From Posidonia oceanica (Eukaryota; Streptophyta; Magnoliopsida; Alismatales; Posidoniaceae), in the NCBI GenBank assembly GCA_037176725.1, contig JAZBRS010000029.1:49238001-49302000 (forward strand): 64,000 nucleotides of DNA, in the 5' to 3' direction. Below the pieces are notes generated by a model that saw only the letters and a program-made list of their open reading frames with translations, was not told the DNA's origin and did no database searches. The stretch's first letter is position 1; every line of letters begins with the position of its first letter. This document shows, piece after piece, positions 44,999 through 57,286 of this stretch. The translations under genes were made by a program, and so were the position numbers.

Positions 44999-47900
44999 TG
45001 TAGCGATCCCGATCGGAATCAGGCTCGCTATTCTAGCGGCGATTGAGATCCGAGGAAGAGGCTCAACTCGAAAACACTTGAAATCGAGGAGAAAAAGGAA
45101 AGATAAGACAAATCAGAGTCGCCACCACGTCTATTAACGGAAGACGAGGAAAACCGGGGTAATGCGTGAATTAACGCGCAAAACCGAGCAAGAAATGCAA
45201 AGCAAAGCAATGCAAAAGAAAACAAATGCAAACAAATGCAAATGAGATGACTCTAGCCTAGGGTAAGGGCAGTACGGTCATTGTGGGCCAAAAGACAGGG
45301 TAAGGACTCCTGTTACGTGCGGGGAAGGTATTAGGCACCCCCGACACGCCCGAAAATCGGTCTTTCTAGGCTTACGCTCGCATACGCAGAAAAATGCAGG
45401 ATTGAATGCCTATGTGCCAATAAATGCCTGGATGAATGCTCAAGGTGTGCTCTAAGTGGGAAGAAACAAAGCAAGGAAGTAAACGTGCTCTCTAAGCGCT
45501 CAGCTACGCTGTCTGTGTTCCGAACCAGGCGAAACCTAGCTCGTGAGAACTCCAGGCAGTAAGCATCACAGCCCTATATGCAAATGCAAGCGAGAAAACA
45601 AAACAGCGAGAAAACCATGCAATGCGGTCGACATGCAAGGGAAAACGGCGCAAAACACGCAAAACGAGGCGAGAAATGAGCAACGCACGCAAAACGATGC
45701 AAAAGAGCGAAAACGGCACGCAAAACGAGCAGAAACAAGGCAGCACGCAAAACGAGACAAGAGAGCAGAGGGGCACCCAAAACGAGACGAAAAAACAGAA
45801 TGGCATGCAAAACGGAGCGAAAGAATAAAATCGGCACGCAAAACGAGCGAGAAAGCAAGCCAGCGTGCAAAACAAGGCAAGAAAACAGAAGGGCACGCAA
45901 AACGGTGCCAAAACGAGAGCAGGCACGCGAAACGGTGCCAAAACAGCGAAGCAAAAACCTTGGAAAAGCCATGCAAATGCAAGAATGCAGAAAGAGATTA
46001 GAAGAGGCCAAAGGGGAGTCAAAACAACGTGTGTGTAAGAACAGACGTCGTTTAGGACCACTCAGAGTAGGTGTGAAGACCTACGGAGGGGAGAGTGTGC
46101 AAACGGAGGGATTACCACCTCTTTGCGACTGTTTCCCACTAAACCGCTCCACGGTGTGTCTCGCATGCTGCCCAAAGCTCGCGATGCGATCGGATCGTGG
46201 AAAAGGGGGAAGAAAGTCACATAAAGTGGCAAATCCAGGGAGAACGCAACACGAAACACACGGGGAAACGCGAAACGAGGATTTGAATAGACAAGCAGAC
46301 AGGGGAAGTCCTGTTCTACATGCTCAAAGAGACAGAAAGCGAAAACAAGGAAAACTGTGCAAATGGCATGCAAATGAATGCAATGCAGGGGTTTAGGAGG
46401 ACATACCTAGAGATCCGGGAGCCTGATCTGAAATCTGTCTGGTCCATGCTGAAGAGCGCTCTACTGCGGTCGCCTGGGCAGCTTACTTGAGAAGATCCAA
46501 CGGTCGGATCAGAAGATATCACAGCTCCAAGGCAGAAGGGCCAGAACAAGGGAGAAGAACAGACCTAGGTGTTCAGGAGGTCCTAGGGATGTGCAAAAAG
46601 GTCCTCCCAAGTGAAAGGGAGCTAAAAGTGCTTGGTGTATGCAAGAAGATGCTAGAATGCAAGACTAAATGAATGCAGGATGCATGCAAAAGCAAGAAAA
46701 GGCAAAGAGAAGAAACTGGAAAAAGCCAGGAGTTCAGAAAGCATTTTGAAAAAGAAAGGGTCTAAAAATGCAAATTTTCCAGAAAACAGGGGTCTACAGG
46801 AAAGGGTTTTGAAAACAGGGGAGGACAGAGGTCTACTTTGCAAAGAACTAGGCTCAGAAAGGTGTTTTGAAAAGAGGGTGTGCTTAAAAAGGGGTTTTAA
46901 AACCAAAAGAAAGGCAGAATGCAATTTTAAGAAAACTGGGGTCTAAAATGCAATTTTTCCAGAAAACAAGGTTCCAGGGAGTCCGGGAATACTAGTGGAG
47001 GATCTGCATGAAATTTGGTAGGCATAGGAGCTAAAATGCAACCTAGGGGCAAAATGGTCTTTTCACATGATTTTTTAAAAGGTGCAGGGACCTATGTGTG
47101 ATTTTGAAATCATGCAGGGGCTGAAAATGCAATTTAATATGGAAAACATGCTCTAAAAAATAGATAATAGGACTGCAGTGTGGTTTTTGGAAAAAACAGG
47201 GGCAAAAATGCAATGCAATAAGCTAAAATGCATGCAGCACAGTTACTGTCCATTTAAAATGGACCTAACTGCAAAAATGAGAAAGTAGAGGGGCAAATAT
47301 GCAATGCAGTATGCAAAAAAAATAAAAATAAAAGCTAAGTTCCCACAGTGCATGGACCTACATGCAAAATCAGAAACATGCAGGGACCTAGAATGCAATG
47401 CAGTATGGTAAAATGCAAGTAAATAAATGAACTGATTTAGTGCAGGACTTAAGTGCAAAAATTGAAAACAGAGGGACTAAAACATAAAAAATTACAACTA
47501 CACAGCACAGTAAAAGGACCAGAATGAAAATACTGAAAAACAGGAATAAGATAAGCAATTTAGCATGATATTAAATTAAAAACTAAGCAACTTAAATAAA
47601 CTAAGGACCAGAACGCAAAAATGTAGAAACTTAAGGCAGGAATGTAATATTTGCATAAAAACATTATAACTGGAAAAATAAACCAACAGTGATCCGCCGG
47701 CGGTGGCTGGCACTGTAGCAGAATGCCACCGGAGCTCACCACCGTCGGCACAGGGAGCTGTGGAGATGCTGATCGGCGGAGGGCGCTACCGGCGTTTGTG
47801 CGGAGCTTCGGAGACTGTCGGAGCGATGTTCTGTTGGGCGGAGCGTCCGGAGAACAGGAGGCCGGCGCCGGAGAAGACGGTTTGTCCGGCGACTTGCAGG

Positions 47901-50878
47901 CGGAGCTGGAGAGCTTGGAAACTACTTCTGGTTGGCGGAAAAGCATCAGAGGAGGGAGAGGGAGCGGGGGAGGCAAGGAGATACCTGCGCTCGCGTTCGG
48001 AGTGCGCTCCCGACCTCAGCAGGATCGGGGATGGCCGGCGGTCCTCGTCCGGTCGCAGCGGAGACCTCCAGCGGCTCGCGACGGTTGGAACTTCTTCAGG
48101 ACGTTCTTCCGGAGCTCCTCGGACGATCAGATCGAGCTTCTGCAGCTCGAGCGAGAGATTGGAATTTTTGGGTCGACAGTGGGCAGCCGGAGGTGGGGGG
48201 CTTTGTCCGCTGCTCGCTCGGCAAAGCGGAGGCCTCCGGGGGATTGCTGGAAGGCTGGCGAAGCTGTCTGGATGCTTGGAAGGGCTTTCCGGAGAGCGAG
48301 GAGAGGTCTTGGAGTTTGGGTGGATTTCTGGTCTGAGACGAGGTAAGGTGTTTGTTGTGGAATTCTTGGTCTGTGGTGAGCGGTTGGGTTCGAGGCCGGA
48401 GGCTTTGGAAAGGAGATGGTTTGGGGATTATCTGGGTGGATTTTGGGAGGCAATGGTGGACTGGAGTGATGGAAATTGCCGAAGGGAAGGAGTTGGGTTT
48501 CAGTTGGAGTCAGGTGGTGTTTCTGGGAGATTTCAGGTGGTTTCGTGGGGTGGAATGGCTGGGAAATGTTGGAGGAAGAAGGCCAGGTGTTGGGTGAGAT
48601 TGGGGAAGTAACAGGGAGGAGTTCTGAGGCTTGGAGTGGGTCTGGCTTACTGGAAAAGGGGGAGGAGGTTTTGCTGAAGGTTTCTGAATGGAAATGGGAG
48701 ATGGTTGCTGAAGGAAGGCTGGGGAATTGGGGTCTCTCTCTTCAGGACGCCAAGATGAGCACTCGGATCACCCTCCCTGGCCACTCTCTCTTCTGGAAGC
48801 GGAGGAGGCAGAGAAGAAAAGGGATGAGTTGCAGCTGGAAGAAAGGAGAATGGAAAATGGCTCTCTGGAATTGGATTGAACTCTGGGTTCCTCTCTGAAT
48901 TCGCTCTGAAGCTGAAGGTTGCTCGCATTGGTTCTGCACTGGTTTCTCTCTGGCGTTCTCGATTGAAGGGAGGACGGGAGGCTTATATCCGGAGCTGCTG
49001 CTGCTGGGCGCGAGCTGAGAATTCAAACTCGGCCGGCGATCACTGCAGCAGAGGGGACAGGGCGACCAGCTCCGGAAAAGCCGCGGAGAGGAAGGAGGGG
49101 CGGCGAGCTCTGTGGATTGAAGTGATGGAGGCTTGAATTTCGAATGGAGGAGGGAAATCTCTAGCCGGCCGCTCGTGGGAAGAAATGCAGAAAAAACCTG
49201 CAGAAGGAGAAGGAGGAAGACGGAGTGCGTGGGCCGGACTGTGCGGGCCGAAGGGAAAAAGCAGAGAAAATAAAAGAAAAAAGAAACGGGCTGGATTGAG
49301 CCCAGTAAGGAAAAGTAAGAAAGAAAGAAGGGAAATAAGAAAGAAAGAGGGGGTAGAATGGGGAAATAAAATAGGTAAAAATAAACTAAAAATAAATAAA
49401 AATGCCAGAAGGATTGTGCTGTAGGTTAGGACTTTAATTAAGATTTTTAATGGTCATTTAGAGTTGATTATTGTGTTTTGGGCTTAAGGAGGGTTTTAGG
49501 GTTTTGGTTTTGCTTTTAATTAGTTTTCTCTTGATTAAGTGCTTGTTAAATCTTTTTTTAAATTGTTTTAAAAATTGCATTTCCCTTGTTGGACACTTAG
49601 GATATTAATTAGGATTTTTTAGGATTTATTTTCCCATTAATCAGGATGTTTTTCAGATTTTTAAGTTGTAGTCTTCTTAGGGTTTTTCCTTCTTAAGTCT
49701 TTTAAGTTATGTTTTGATTTTTATTTTGTTGATTTTTCTTGAAGTTTTTAGTCGGATTTTTCTGGTTTGATAGGGTGTTTTTTAGGTCTTTCAGATGTGT
49801 TTTTCTTTTCTTTTTTAATTAAGTTTTTAACTTGTTTTTCTTATGTTTATTAGGTTAAGTCTTTTGCCTTCTTTAATTACTTGTTTTAATGTTTGATTTT
49901 TAATTCTTCTTTTTAGGGTTTGTTTTTTTTTAATTCTTTTAGTGGGGTTTTTACTTTTGCTGGGTTTAGATCTCATTTTAGTTTTTTCCTTGATTTTTCA
50001 GTGTTTTCTTTTGATTTGTTTTGCATTTTTTAGTTTGCATGTTTAGTTTTCTTTTTAGCTTGTTTTAGTTAAGTTTAAGTTCTTAATTGCTTGTTTAATG
50101 TTTTTTAATTGTTTTCTTAGGATTCTGATTTGCTCCTTTTATGTTTTGAGGTTTTGCAGATTTTTGTGGGTTTTTGTGGATTTTTGCAAGAGGGGGAAAA
50201 GGAAAAGAGAAGGAGGAAAGAAATGGAAAAAAGAGGGAGATAAAAAAGGGAAAAGATAGGTTGGAGGAAAATGATTTTTAAAAATTCAGAAAAAGTGTTA
50301 AAAATAAAGTAAAAATAGGGATAAGATAGAGGAAGGATAGAAGCACAGAGGGGGCCCACAGCCAGACCAGAAAAAGGATAAGAAGGGGATGAAAAGGGAG
50401 ATGATAATCAGGAGAGAGAGAGAGAGGAGAGAGAAAATGATAATCCCGGAGAGAGAAAAGGATAATTTGGGTGAAAGAGGGTCTTAATGGTCTTGGAATG
50501 GGGTGAGAATTGGTGAGTGGGTAGTCTAGGGTTTGAAGTCTTGGGTCTGAAGTTTTGGTTTGATTCTAAGGGGGTTTTGGAGGGGTTTCAAGGTGTAGAA
50601 GAAGGGTAGTTTCTCCTAAGTTTTCTAGGGTTTTTGGGAATGGGTCAGGTTTGGAAATTCCTAGGTTTTTGGGTAGGTTTGTTGAGTGGATAGTGGTAGG
50701 TTTTCCTATGGATTTCGGTTAGGTTTTGAGGTCGGGAAAGGGGGTAAAGGTTTAGGTCAAAATGGGCTGTTTTTGAAGGGTAGAGAGGAGGATTAGGGCT
50801 AGGGTTTGGTTAGGGTTTGATCCAGCAATCACCAAGAGGGCTCCAAGGGTCCGGGCCTGCCAAGATGGGGTGTCAACA
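44999..50878 (-). repeat. Element D 3' LTR
   Basis: On the minus strand it starts TGTTGACACCCCATCTTGGC at 50878 and ends GGGATCGCTACA at 44999. Segments mirror B's LTR in reverse coordinates: the pyrimidine-rich/A-rich side (50860-49200), a GC-rich block (49140-47690), the 'gcattt-aggtcc' array (47640-46930), the exon-like block ending in CTAGGTATGTCC near 46405, a tandem array (45950-45600), and the conserved end. The plus-strand ORFs (for example 302 codons at 47703) are antisense readings of the GC-rich block. Confidence 0.88.
45600..45950 (-). repeat. Tandem array in D's LTR ('cgttttgc' type)
   Basis: Imperfect units of about 40-45 bp with 'ggcacgcaaaacg-g' on the plus strand (rc 'cgttttgcgtgcc'), clearly related to B's array at 24050-24350. 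Confidence 0.8.
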
Positions 50879-50949
50879 GATGCCCCTCCCTGAGCGAGGG
50901 CAAGTGGAGCGCGGCCGCTGCTCAGGGTTGACAAGACACCCCATCTGAC
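50863..50949 (-). other. Hairpin spanning PPT and 3' LTR start (element D)
   Basis: AGATGGGGTGTC (50863-50874) pairs perfectly with GACACCCCATCT (50935-50946). CCCTGAGC (50888-50895) pairs with GCTCAGGG (50920-50927). The arrangement is the same as in B, with the PPT core in the internal loop. Confidence 0.75.
50879..50891 (-). other. Polypurine tract of element D
   Basis: The minus-strand sequence AGGGAGGGGCATC is followed directly by the LTR start TGTTGACACC. It is identical to B's PPT and is the site where plus-strand DNA synthesis would start. Confidence 0.9.
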
Positions 50950-51244
50950 CGACGGGAGCAGCGGGTTGCTATGGGCGTGAGCTACTTATTCGGCGGATGC
51001 ACCGAAGATCGTAGCCCATTGCCGCAATGCAAGATGCTGATGCAGATGGATGCTGTGCTGTGTGTGATTTGCTAAATGCAATGCAAGAGTTAGTATAAAA
51101 GTTAGTGCAGCTATAAGAAAACGCTGATGCTGTGCAAGTAATGCTGATGATGCTAAAGTGATATGCAGTGCTAGCTAAGGAAGTACTGAGATGATGCAAA
51201 GAAAATGATAAAAAGGCGCGATGTGGTGCGAATGTCTGGCAGAG

Positions 51245-51415
51245 AGGCCAGACTTGCACGACAAAGCGAAGGAAAACCGGGTGCAGCTGGTCCCCGCCCG
51301 GGGAGCAAGCTAGCAGGAAAGAAGGGCGCGAGGGGAGAGAGGCCAACTCTCCTATCGCAGAAAGGGGGTGCGTGACTTCGTCTTCCTGGGACAAAGTCAC
51401 GCCGAAAAGGAGAAA
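51245..51415 (-). other. D 3' region: hairpin related to A's minisatellite
   Basis: GCGTGACTTCGTC-TTCCTGG-GACAAAGTCACGC at 51370-51402 is an inverted repeat with one mismatch. It shares the GACTTCGT core with A's 79-bp repeat. Flanking sequence contains 'ctccccgcccggggag'-like inverted segments near 51290-51305. Confidence 0.6.
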
Positions 51416-51439
51416 AAAATGATAAGGTGACGGGCTTAT

Positions 51440-52470
51440 TGTCCGGATAGTTTACGGTCCTATCAACCGGGAGTGACAGTTTACGGTCCTGTCAACCGGA
51501 GCAGTTGTGAGTGATAGTTACTGGATATCAGCCGTATAACATGGTTGTGGGTGATAGTTTAGGAGTATCAGCCAAACGACAGTTTACGGTCCTGTCAACC
51601 GGTGGATAGTTTACAGACCTATCAACTGGAGGATAGTTTACAGACCTATCAACTGGAATCCACAAACCATGAGGGATAGTTACTGGATATCAGCCGTATA
51701 ACGCAATGCCGGATAGTTTACAGTCTATCATCTGGAGCGACAGTTTACGGTCCTGTCAACCGGCGGATAGTTTACAGACCTATCAACTAGAGGATAGTTT
51801 ACAGTCCTATCAACTGGAAACGGCATTGCGAGGGACAGTTACTGGATGTCAGCTGTATAACATCATTGCGCGTGGTAGTTTACAGTCCTACCAACTGGTG
51901 GATAGTTTACAGACCTATCAACTGGAGCGACAGTTTACGGTCCTGTCAACCGGCGGATAGTTTACAGACCTATCAACTGGAAACGTGCAATGATGAGGGA
52001 TAGTTACTGGATATCAGCCGTATAATGCAATTGCGGGTGATAGTTTAGGAGTATCAGCCTAACGACAGTTTACGGTCCTGTCAACCGGTGGATAGTTTAC
52101 AGACCTATCAACTGGAGCGACAGTTTACGGTCCTGTCAACCGGAAACCGCAATTGCAAGGGACAGTTACTGGATGTCAGCCGTATAACGTAATTGCATGC
52201 GGTAGTTTACAGTCCTACCAACTGGAGCGACAGTTTACGGTCCTGTCAACCGGTGGATAGTTTACAGACCTATCAACTGGAAAAGTGCAATTACGAGGGA
52301 CAGTTACTGGATGTCAGCCGTATAACACAACTGCGGGCCGACCATGGATCGACCAGAAGATAGTTTAGGAATATCAGCCTGAGATAGTTTCGGATATCAG
52401 CCTAGCACGAGTGATTGATTGATTGATAGTTTCGGATATCAGCCTAGCACAAGTGATTGATTGATTGATA
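51440..52470 (-). repeat. Array of 19-20-nt stem-loops with covarying stems
   Basis: Built mainly from GATAG-TTTACAGAC-CTATC type units of about 26 bp, mixed with GACAG-TTTACGGTC-CTGTC (51475-51493) and GGTAG-TTTACAGTC-CTACC (51874-51892 and 52201-52219). A second type is GATA-GTTACTGGA-TATC or GACA-GTTACTGGA-TGTC. The stem bases differ between copies but always stay complementary. Confidence 0.9.
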
Positions 52471-52489
52471 AGAGGGGGCAAGATCATGA

Positions 52490-53050
52490 TGAGAATGATA
52501 AGATATCGGACTTATCGGCCGGCAAAGAGGGGGTGAGGTAATGATGAGAAGTTAAGCTAAAGAGGGGGATGAGATCATGATGAGAAATTAAGCTAAAGAG
52601 GGGGATGAGATCATGATGAGAAATTAAGCTAAAGAGGGGATGAGATCATGATGAGAAACTAAGCTAAAGAGGAGATGAGATCATGATGAGAAACTAAGCT
52701 AAAGAGGAGATGAGATCATGATGAGAAACTAAGCTAAAGAGGGGATGAGATCATGATGAGAAATTAAGCTAAAGAGGGGGATGAGATCATGATGAGAAGT
52801 TAACTTAAAGAGGGGGATGAGATCATGATGAAAAATTAAGCTAAAGAGGGGGATGAGATCATGATGAGAAATTAAGCTAAAGAAGGGGATGAGATCATGA
52901 TGAGAAATGAAGCTAAAGAAGGGGATGAGATCATGATGAGAAGTTAACCTAAAGAGGGGACGAGATCATGATGAGAAACTAAGCTAAAGAGGGGGATGAG
53001 ATCATGATGAGAAACTAACCTAAAGAGGGGGATGAGATCATGATGAGAAT
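52490..53050 (-). repeat. 36-bp tandem array
   Basis: About 15 copies of 'aagctaaagagggggatgag' plus 'atcatgatgagaaatt' with small indels. The unit contains the palindrome ATCATGAT. The GAT/ATC-rich composition suggests recent expansion. Confidence 0.9.
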
Positions 53051-53160
53051 GATAAGATATCGGACTTATCGGCCGGCAAAGAAGGGGTAAGGGAATGATG
53101 AGAATGATAAGATATCGGACTTATCGGCCGGCAAAGAAGGGGTAAGGGAATGATGAGAAG
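53050..53160 (-). repeat. Two copies of a 57-bp repeat
   Basis: Two copies of 'gataagatatcggacttatc' plus 'ggccggcaaagaaggggtaag'. It contains the stem-loop GATAAG-ATATCGGA-CTTATC. A third copy lies before the 36-bp array at 52497. Confidence 0.8.
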
Positions 53161-53319
53161 AAACCATCCCATGACGCCAGGAACGTCATGGGGGAAGGAG
53201 GGAAGGAATGATACCAAGGGGCGATCAAAAGATGCCCCTGGTGTCGAGATGACACTAGGGGTTGGCCAGCGCGTCCTTGGCATCGAAAGCAGAGAGTGAT
53301 GACAAGAGTGTCGTGCTTG

Positions 53320-54330
53320 TCAGACGAGTAGTTTGGGGTACCAGCCCGCAAGGGACTCAGCTGAGGGCGATCAGCTGGGGACTCGACTGGGGATGACCAG
53401 CCGAGAAGAGTGTCAGGTTGACGGACCCTTCGCCGAGCAGTTTTGGGGTGCCAGCCCGCAGAGATAAGGATCCAGCTGGGGGTGACCAACTGGGGACTCG
53501 ACTGGGGATGACCAGCCGAGAAGAGTGTCAGGTTGACGGACCTTTCGCCGAGCAGTTTGGGGTGCCAGCCCGCAAGGGACTCAGCTGAGGGCGATCAGCT
53601 GGGGACTCAGCTGGGGTGACCAGCCGAAAGAGTGTCAGGTTGACGGACCCTTCGCCGAGCAGTTTTGGGGTGCCAGCCCGCAGAGATAAGGATCCAGCTG
53701 GGGGCGACCAACTGGGGACTCGACTGGGGATGACCAGCCGAGAAGAGTGTCAGGTTGACGGACCTTTCGCCAAGCAGTTTGGGGTGCCAGCCCGCAGAGA
53801 AGGATCCAGCTGGGGCGACCAACTGGGGACTCAGCTGGGGATGACCAGCCGAGAAGAGGACTCAGCTGGGGATGATCAGCTGGGGATGATACCACTGGGC
53901 GACCAAAAGATGCCCCTGGTATCAGGATGATACCAGGGGATGGCCGATGCGCCCCTGGCATCAGGATGCAAAGATAGATAAGCGAGTGGATGGATGATAG
54001 GTCGACGGACCCATCGCCGAGCAGTTTGGGGTGCCAGCCCGCAAGGGACTCAGCTGAGGATGAACAGTTGAGGAGGATGACAGGTTGACGGACCTTTCGC
54101 CGGGCAGTTTGGGGTGCCAGCCCGCAAGGGACTCAGCTGAGGATGAACAGCTGAGGAGGATGACAGGTTGACGGACCTTTCGCCGGGCAGTTTGGGGTGC
54201 CAGCCCGCAAGGGACTCAGCTGAGGATGAACAGCTGAGGAGGATGACAGGTTGACGGACCTTTCGCCGGGCAGTTTGGGGTGCCAGCCCGCAGAGATAAT
54301 GATCCAGCCGGGGATAACCAGTTGGGGATG
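53320..54330 (-). repeat. Composite tandem array, units of about 85-120 bp
   Basis: Units combine 'caggttgacggacc-ttcgcc', 'gagcagtttggggtgccagc' and Gln/Ser-like 'cagctgggg-gacca-ctgggg' blocks. The last three copies (54078-54290) are nearly identical with a period of about 83 bp. The reverse complement 'gggctggcaccccaaactgc' matches B's 'gggctggcaccctaactgc' (30399), so the arrays of B and D share an ancestor. Confidence 0.85.
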
Positions 54331-54602
54331 CCGGACGGCGGAGCTTGGTGTCGCGGGCCTGCAGATGCTCTGGGCTCCGGATTGGGTGCTGAGGACTTCG
54401 CCGCGTTGGGATGTCTGCAAGTCTGATTAGAGGGCCCAAGATAATGATGATGATGATATGCAATGCAGCAAAGAGTCTTGATGTGCAAGCAGAAAGCAGA
54501 AACAGTTTTCATTGATATGATCTTGATAAGTACAATGCCTGCGGCAGGCCAGAAATGTACAACACAATTTGAAAGAAGGCCACATGATGGTCGCACAAGG
54601 GC

Positions 54603-55804
54603 CTAGTCAACCCGAGCCTTCTTTGGCTGCCTGGAGTCGGGGAATAAGGGGCCGCTTGGCGGGACTTCAGTGATTGGCCAGAGCTGTCGGACTTCAGCTT
54701 CATAATCAGGAGTGCATCCAGTACCTCTCACAGCTGCAACGTCTGTAGATTGGACCCCATGCTGCATCAGACTAGCAAGCTTCTGGGTTGGGGCAGTGGT
54801 GCTGAGAGGATAAGTCTGTAGAAGCTCGGGCGCTGTACTGTCAATGAAGGCGCCCTGTTGGAAGCCGAACTGGCGCATGACCCTGATTGGATGGTACTCT
54901 ACGCCTGCTGTGAAGCCTGGAAGAATGATCAGCCGCGTGTCACGCGCGCTGAAGAAGATTGTGAACGGCTCTGCTGCAGAGGGAATGATGCGCCAGATCA
55001 CAGTGTCGTCAGTCAGTGCTGACAGCCTCTCGTATTCGTCTTTGACGCTCTTGTCTGCTCTGGTACGGGCGCTACTGCAGTAGGCTTCGAAAGCATGCAC
55101 TTGAGGGCGCAGAAGGTCCATCTCTAAGTGCGCGGTCAGCCAGACTAGTATAAGTGCTCCGCAACCGTGGAAGTGGCGGCAGCGATGAGAAATGCGGTCC
55201 AGCCCGGATATGTCTCTGCCAAGACAACTGGTGCCAGATCTATGTGCTGGGTCACCACAGCTAGTGCAATCTCTGCGACCTCGATGGCCACTGTCAGTCG
55301 GCCATGAGTAAAGATTAGTTCGCTCAGAAAGCGGATGACGAATCCCCGGAGCCACAGCTCATCTCCGAGGTCAGCACGCTTGTTCAAGATATCATCAAAG
55401 TGTGCAAGGCGAAGCATAGGCTCTGGTCCACTGGTGCAGATTAGGTGTTGTTGGCAGGCTTGAGCAGAGAGCCCAGTCAGTTGGCTCAGGACCCGGAGAT
55501 ATCCGTCGCGTCTCATGAAAACAGGCGGCCCCAAGATCTTTGAAAAGCCGCATATTCGACGCACCTCTTCCAGTGTAGGTGTCAGCTCAGTTTTGTTGAA
55601 GCGGAAGACATGATGCGCCGGCTTCCAGAATCTCGCGGCGACACACAGAAGGTGGCGGCTGACCTCCACATCAGCAGCCTTTAGCAGCTTGGTTGGTATG
55701 CCCCACAGGCGCAACTTTTCACAGTCTACTTGAGTGAGCCTGCCGATCCATTCCCGCAGGGTTTCCGAGCAGTGTGCGGGAGTCAGCAGAGTAGGAAAAC
55801 CCAT
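54603..55804 (-). pseudogene. Plant mobile domain/DUF7745-like ORF downstream of pol, frameshifted
   Basis: Two frames form one gene. The first (55804-55145) begins MGFPTLLTPAHCSETLREWI. It contains LLCVAARFWKPAHHVFRFNK then TELTPTLEEVRRICGF, which is the FW-P...F-F...E--PTLEE signature of the plant mobile domain/DUF7745 group. It ends in TAG at 55145. A frameshift near 55155 continues in the other frame with ALILVWLTAHLEMDL, a Trp/Pro-bearing segment (VIWRIIPS), and LPGFTAGVEYHPIRVMRQFG then FQQGAFIDS, also as in the family. It stops at 54603 after a basic end (QPKKARVD). The family occurs in host genes such as MAIN and inside plant transposons; its biochemical role is unknown. It lies in sense orientation between pol and the 3' LTR. 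It could instead be a separate inserted fragment. Confidence 0.6.
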
Positions 55805-57286
55805 TACACTTGATTGCAGAAGACAGGCTGATTACTGCAAGGCTTGAGGGTACCTGCTATTAATAAACAGTCAGATCTCGCAGGTATATAATCACTGACA
55901 ACAGGCAGAAACTGAGACTGAAAATGTAGTTCCAGTATGCATTCAGCAGTTGGTAACAGAACATAGCAATTAAGCACGAATAAACAAAGGGAATTGGCAG
56001 CAGTCCGGCGAATGCGGGGGCGAGGGCCGGCAGGTGATCTGGACCGGCGCAGCTTTGAGTGTCGTCGATGCGCTCTGCTGGGGAGGAGTACTGTCTCAGG
56101 GCCAAAGCGCGTTGCAGAGCGGGAGAGATTGATGGCAGAGGAAAGGAATGAAAGAGGATGCATGTATGCATGATGCTGGTGATATGCTTATGAAGATGAG
56201 TAGTATGCTTAGATGGATGGGTATGCTTAGGTGGATGCTTGAGTGCCCTCAGCGTACGGAGTGCTTTGGTGCCTGCTGCAGAGGAAGGGAGTGGTCCTTG
56301 ACTCACTGGGTCCTACTCAGACTCTCGGCTTATTGGTGGCGCTCCGGAACAGGTTGTTGGCATTATAGGTGGTGATATGGTGAGGACAGGCTACTGGCTG
56401 CACTCTCAGGACCTACACCTATTTTTTTTCAGCTCTCTTTTTTTTGGAAGGTTTCTCCCTCATAGGTATGCAGTCTTTCTCTGCCCCTAGCTAGGAGAAG
56501 GTATGTGTTTGCTCTTGGGAGGATGAGGTAGACCCCTTTTTCAGGCTTGACATGCTGGGGATCTCTAGTAAAGTATGGGGGATAACGGTGCCTGTGTTTT
56601 TTTTGTTTTTTTTTTTTGGGCTACTTTTGCCTTTTTCTTCTTCTTTTTCCTTTTTTTTTTGTTTTGCTTGCTTTTCTTTTGTTTTTGTTTTTGTTGTATC
56701 TCTTTTTTTCCTCTTCTTTTTTTTTTTTTTTGCTTGATCTTTTTCCCCTTTTTTTTCAGGCTTTTGCTATCCCCATTCTGGTGGCAAAAGAAGGGTGCTT
56801 GAATTGTAATGGATCTAGGCTTTGGGTCTGCTGTGTGATGGGTAGAAGGAGCAGGGTTAGACTGCACACCCCTATCTCTAGGGCCGGCTTCTGTCTTCGT
56901 CTTCTGTTCCTTGGAGGTGCCCAAACCTAGATGTCTATTCTCACTTTTTTTCAAGCTCACAACCTAACATTTTTTCTCCCTCAGAGGTGTATGTCCTTGT
57001 GAGATTGGGTGGTTCGCCTGTCCTTATTGGTGGTGGCTCCCTCACTTGCTAAGACATCTAAGTAGTGCCAGGTGAGGCAGGGTGACTCTTTCCAGAGCAG
57101 GCAAGCACTTCCGATTGTCATCACCGGGCAGAAGATGTGATGTTTGAGAGGATGATGATGATAATTTGATAAGAAAGGGTGCAGGAGTTGAAAGGATGAT
57201 GATGGTGATTTGAAAAGAAGTGAAGTAAGGAGGCGAGAATGCAGGTATAGGTGGGAGAAGGGCATCTGCAACGGGGCCGCTTTCGG
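55805..57286 (-). other. D spacer between pol and the DUF7745-like ORF
   Basis: About 1.5 kb without a convincing gene. It contains the 'gagggagaaaaaatgttagg' block (rc, near 56968-56992) shared with A and C, and long T-runs (56590-56760, plus strand). The open stretch 56306-55860 has no recognised similarity. Confidence 0.5.

Noticed and set aside
47703..48611. 302-codon plus-strand ORF
   Set aside because: It is antisense to D's LTR in a GC-rich block and overlaps equally long ORFs in two other frames. There is no domain and no counterpart in B or C.
51440..53160. CRISPR-like array
   Set aside because: Repeats are contiguous or irregularly spaced with no unique spacers, and lie within a plant retrotransposon 3' region.
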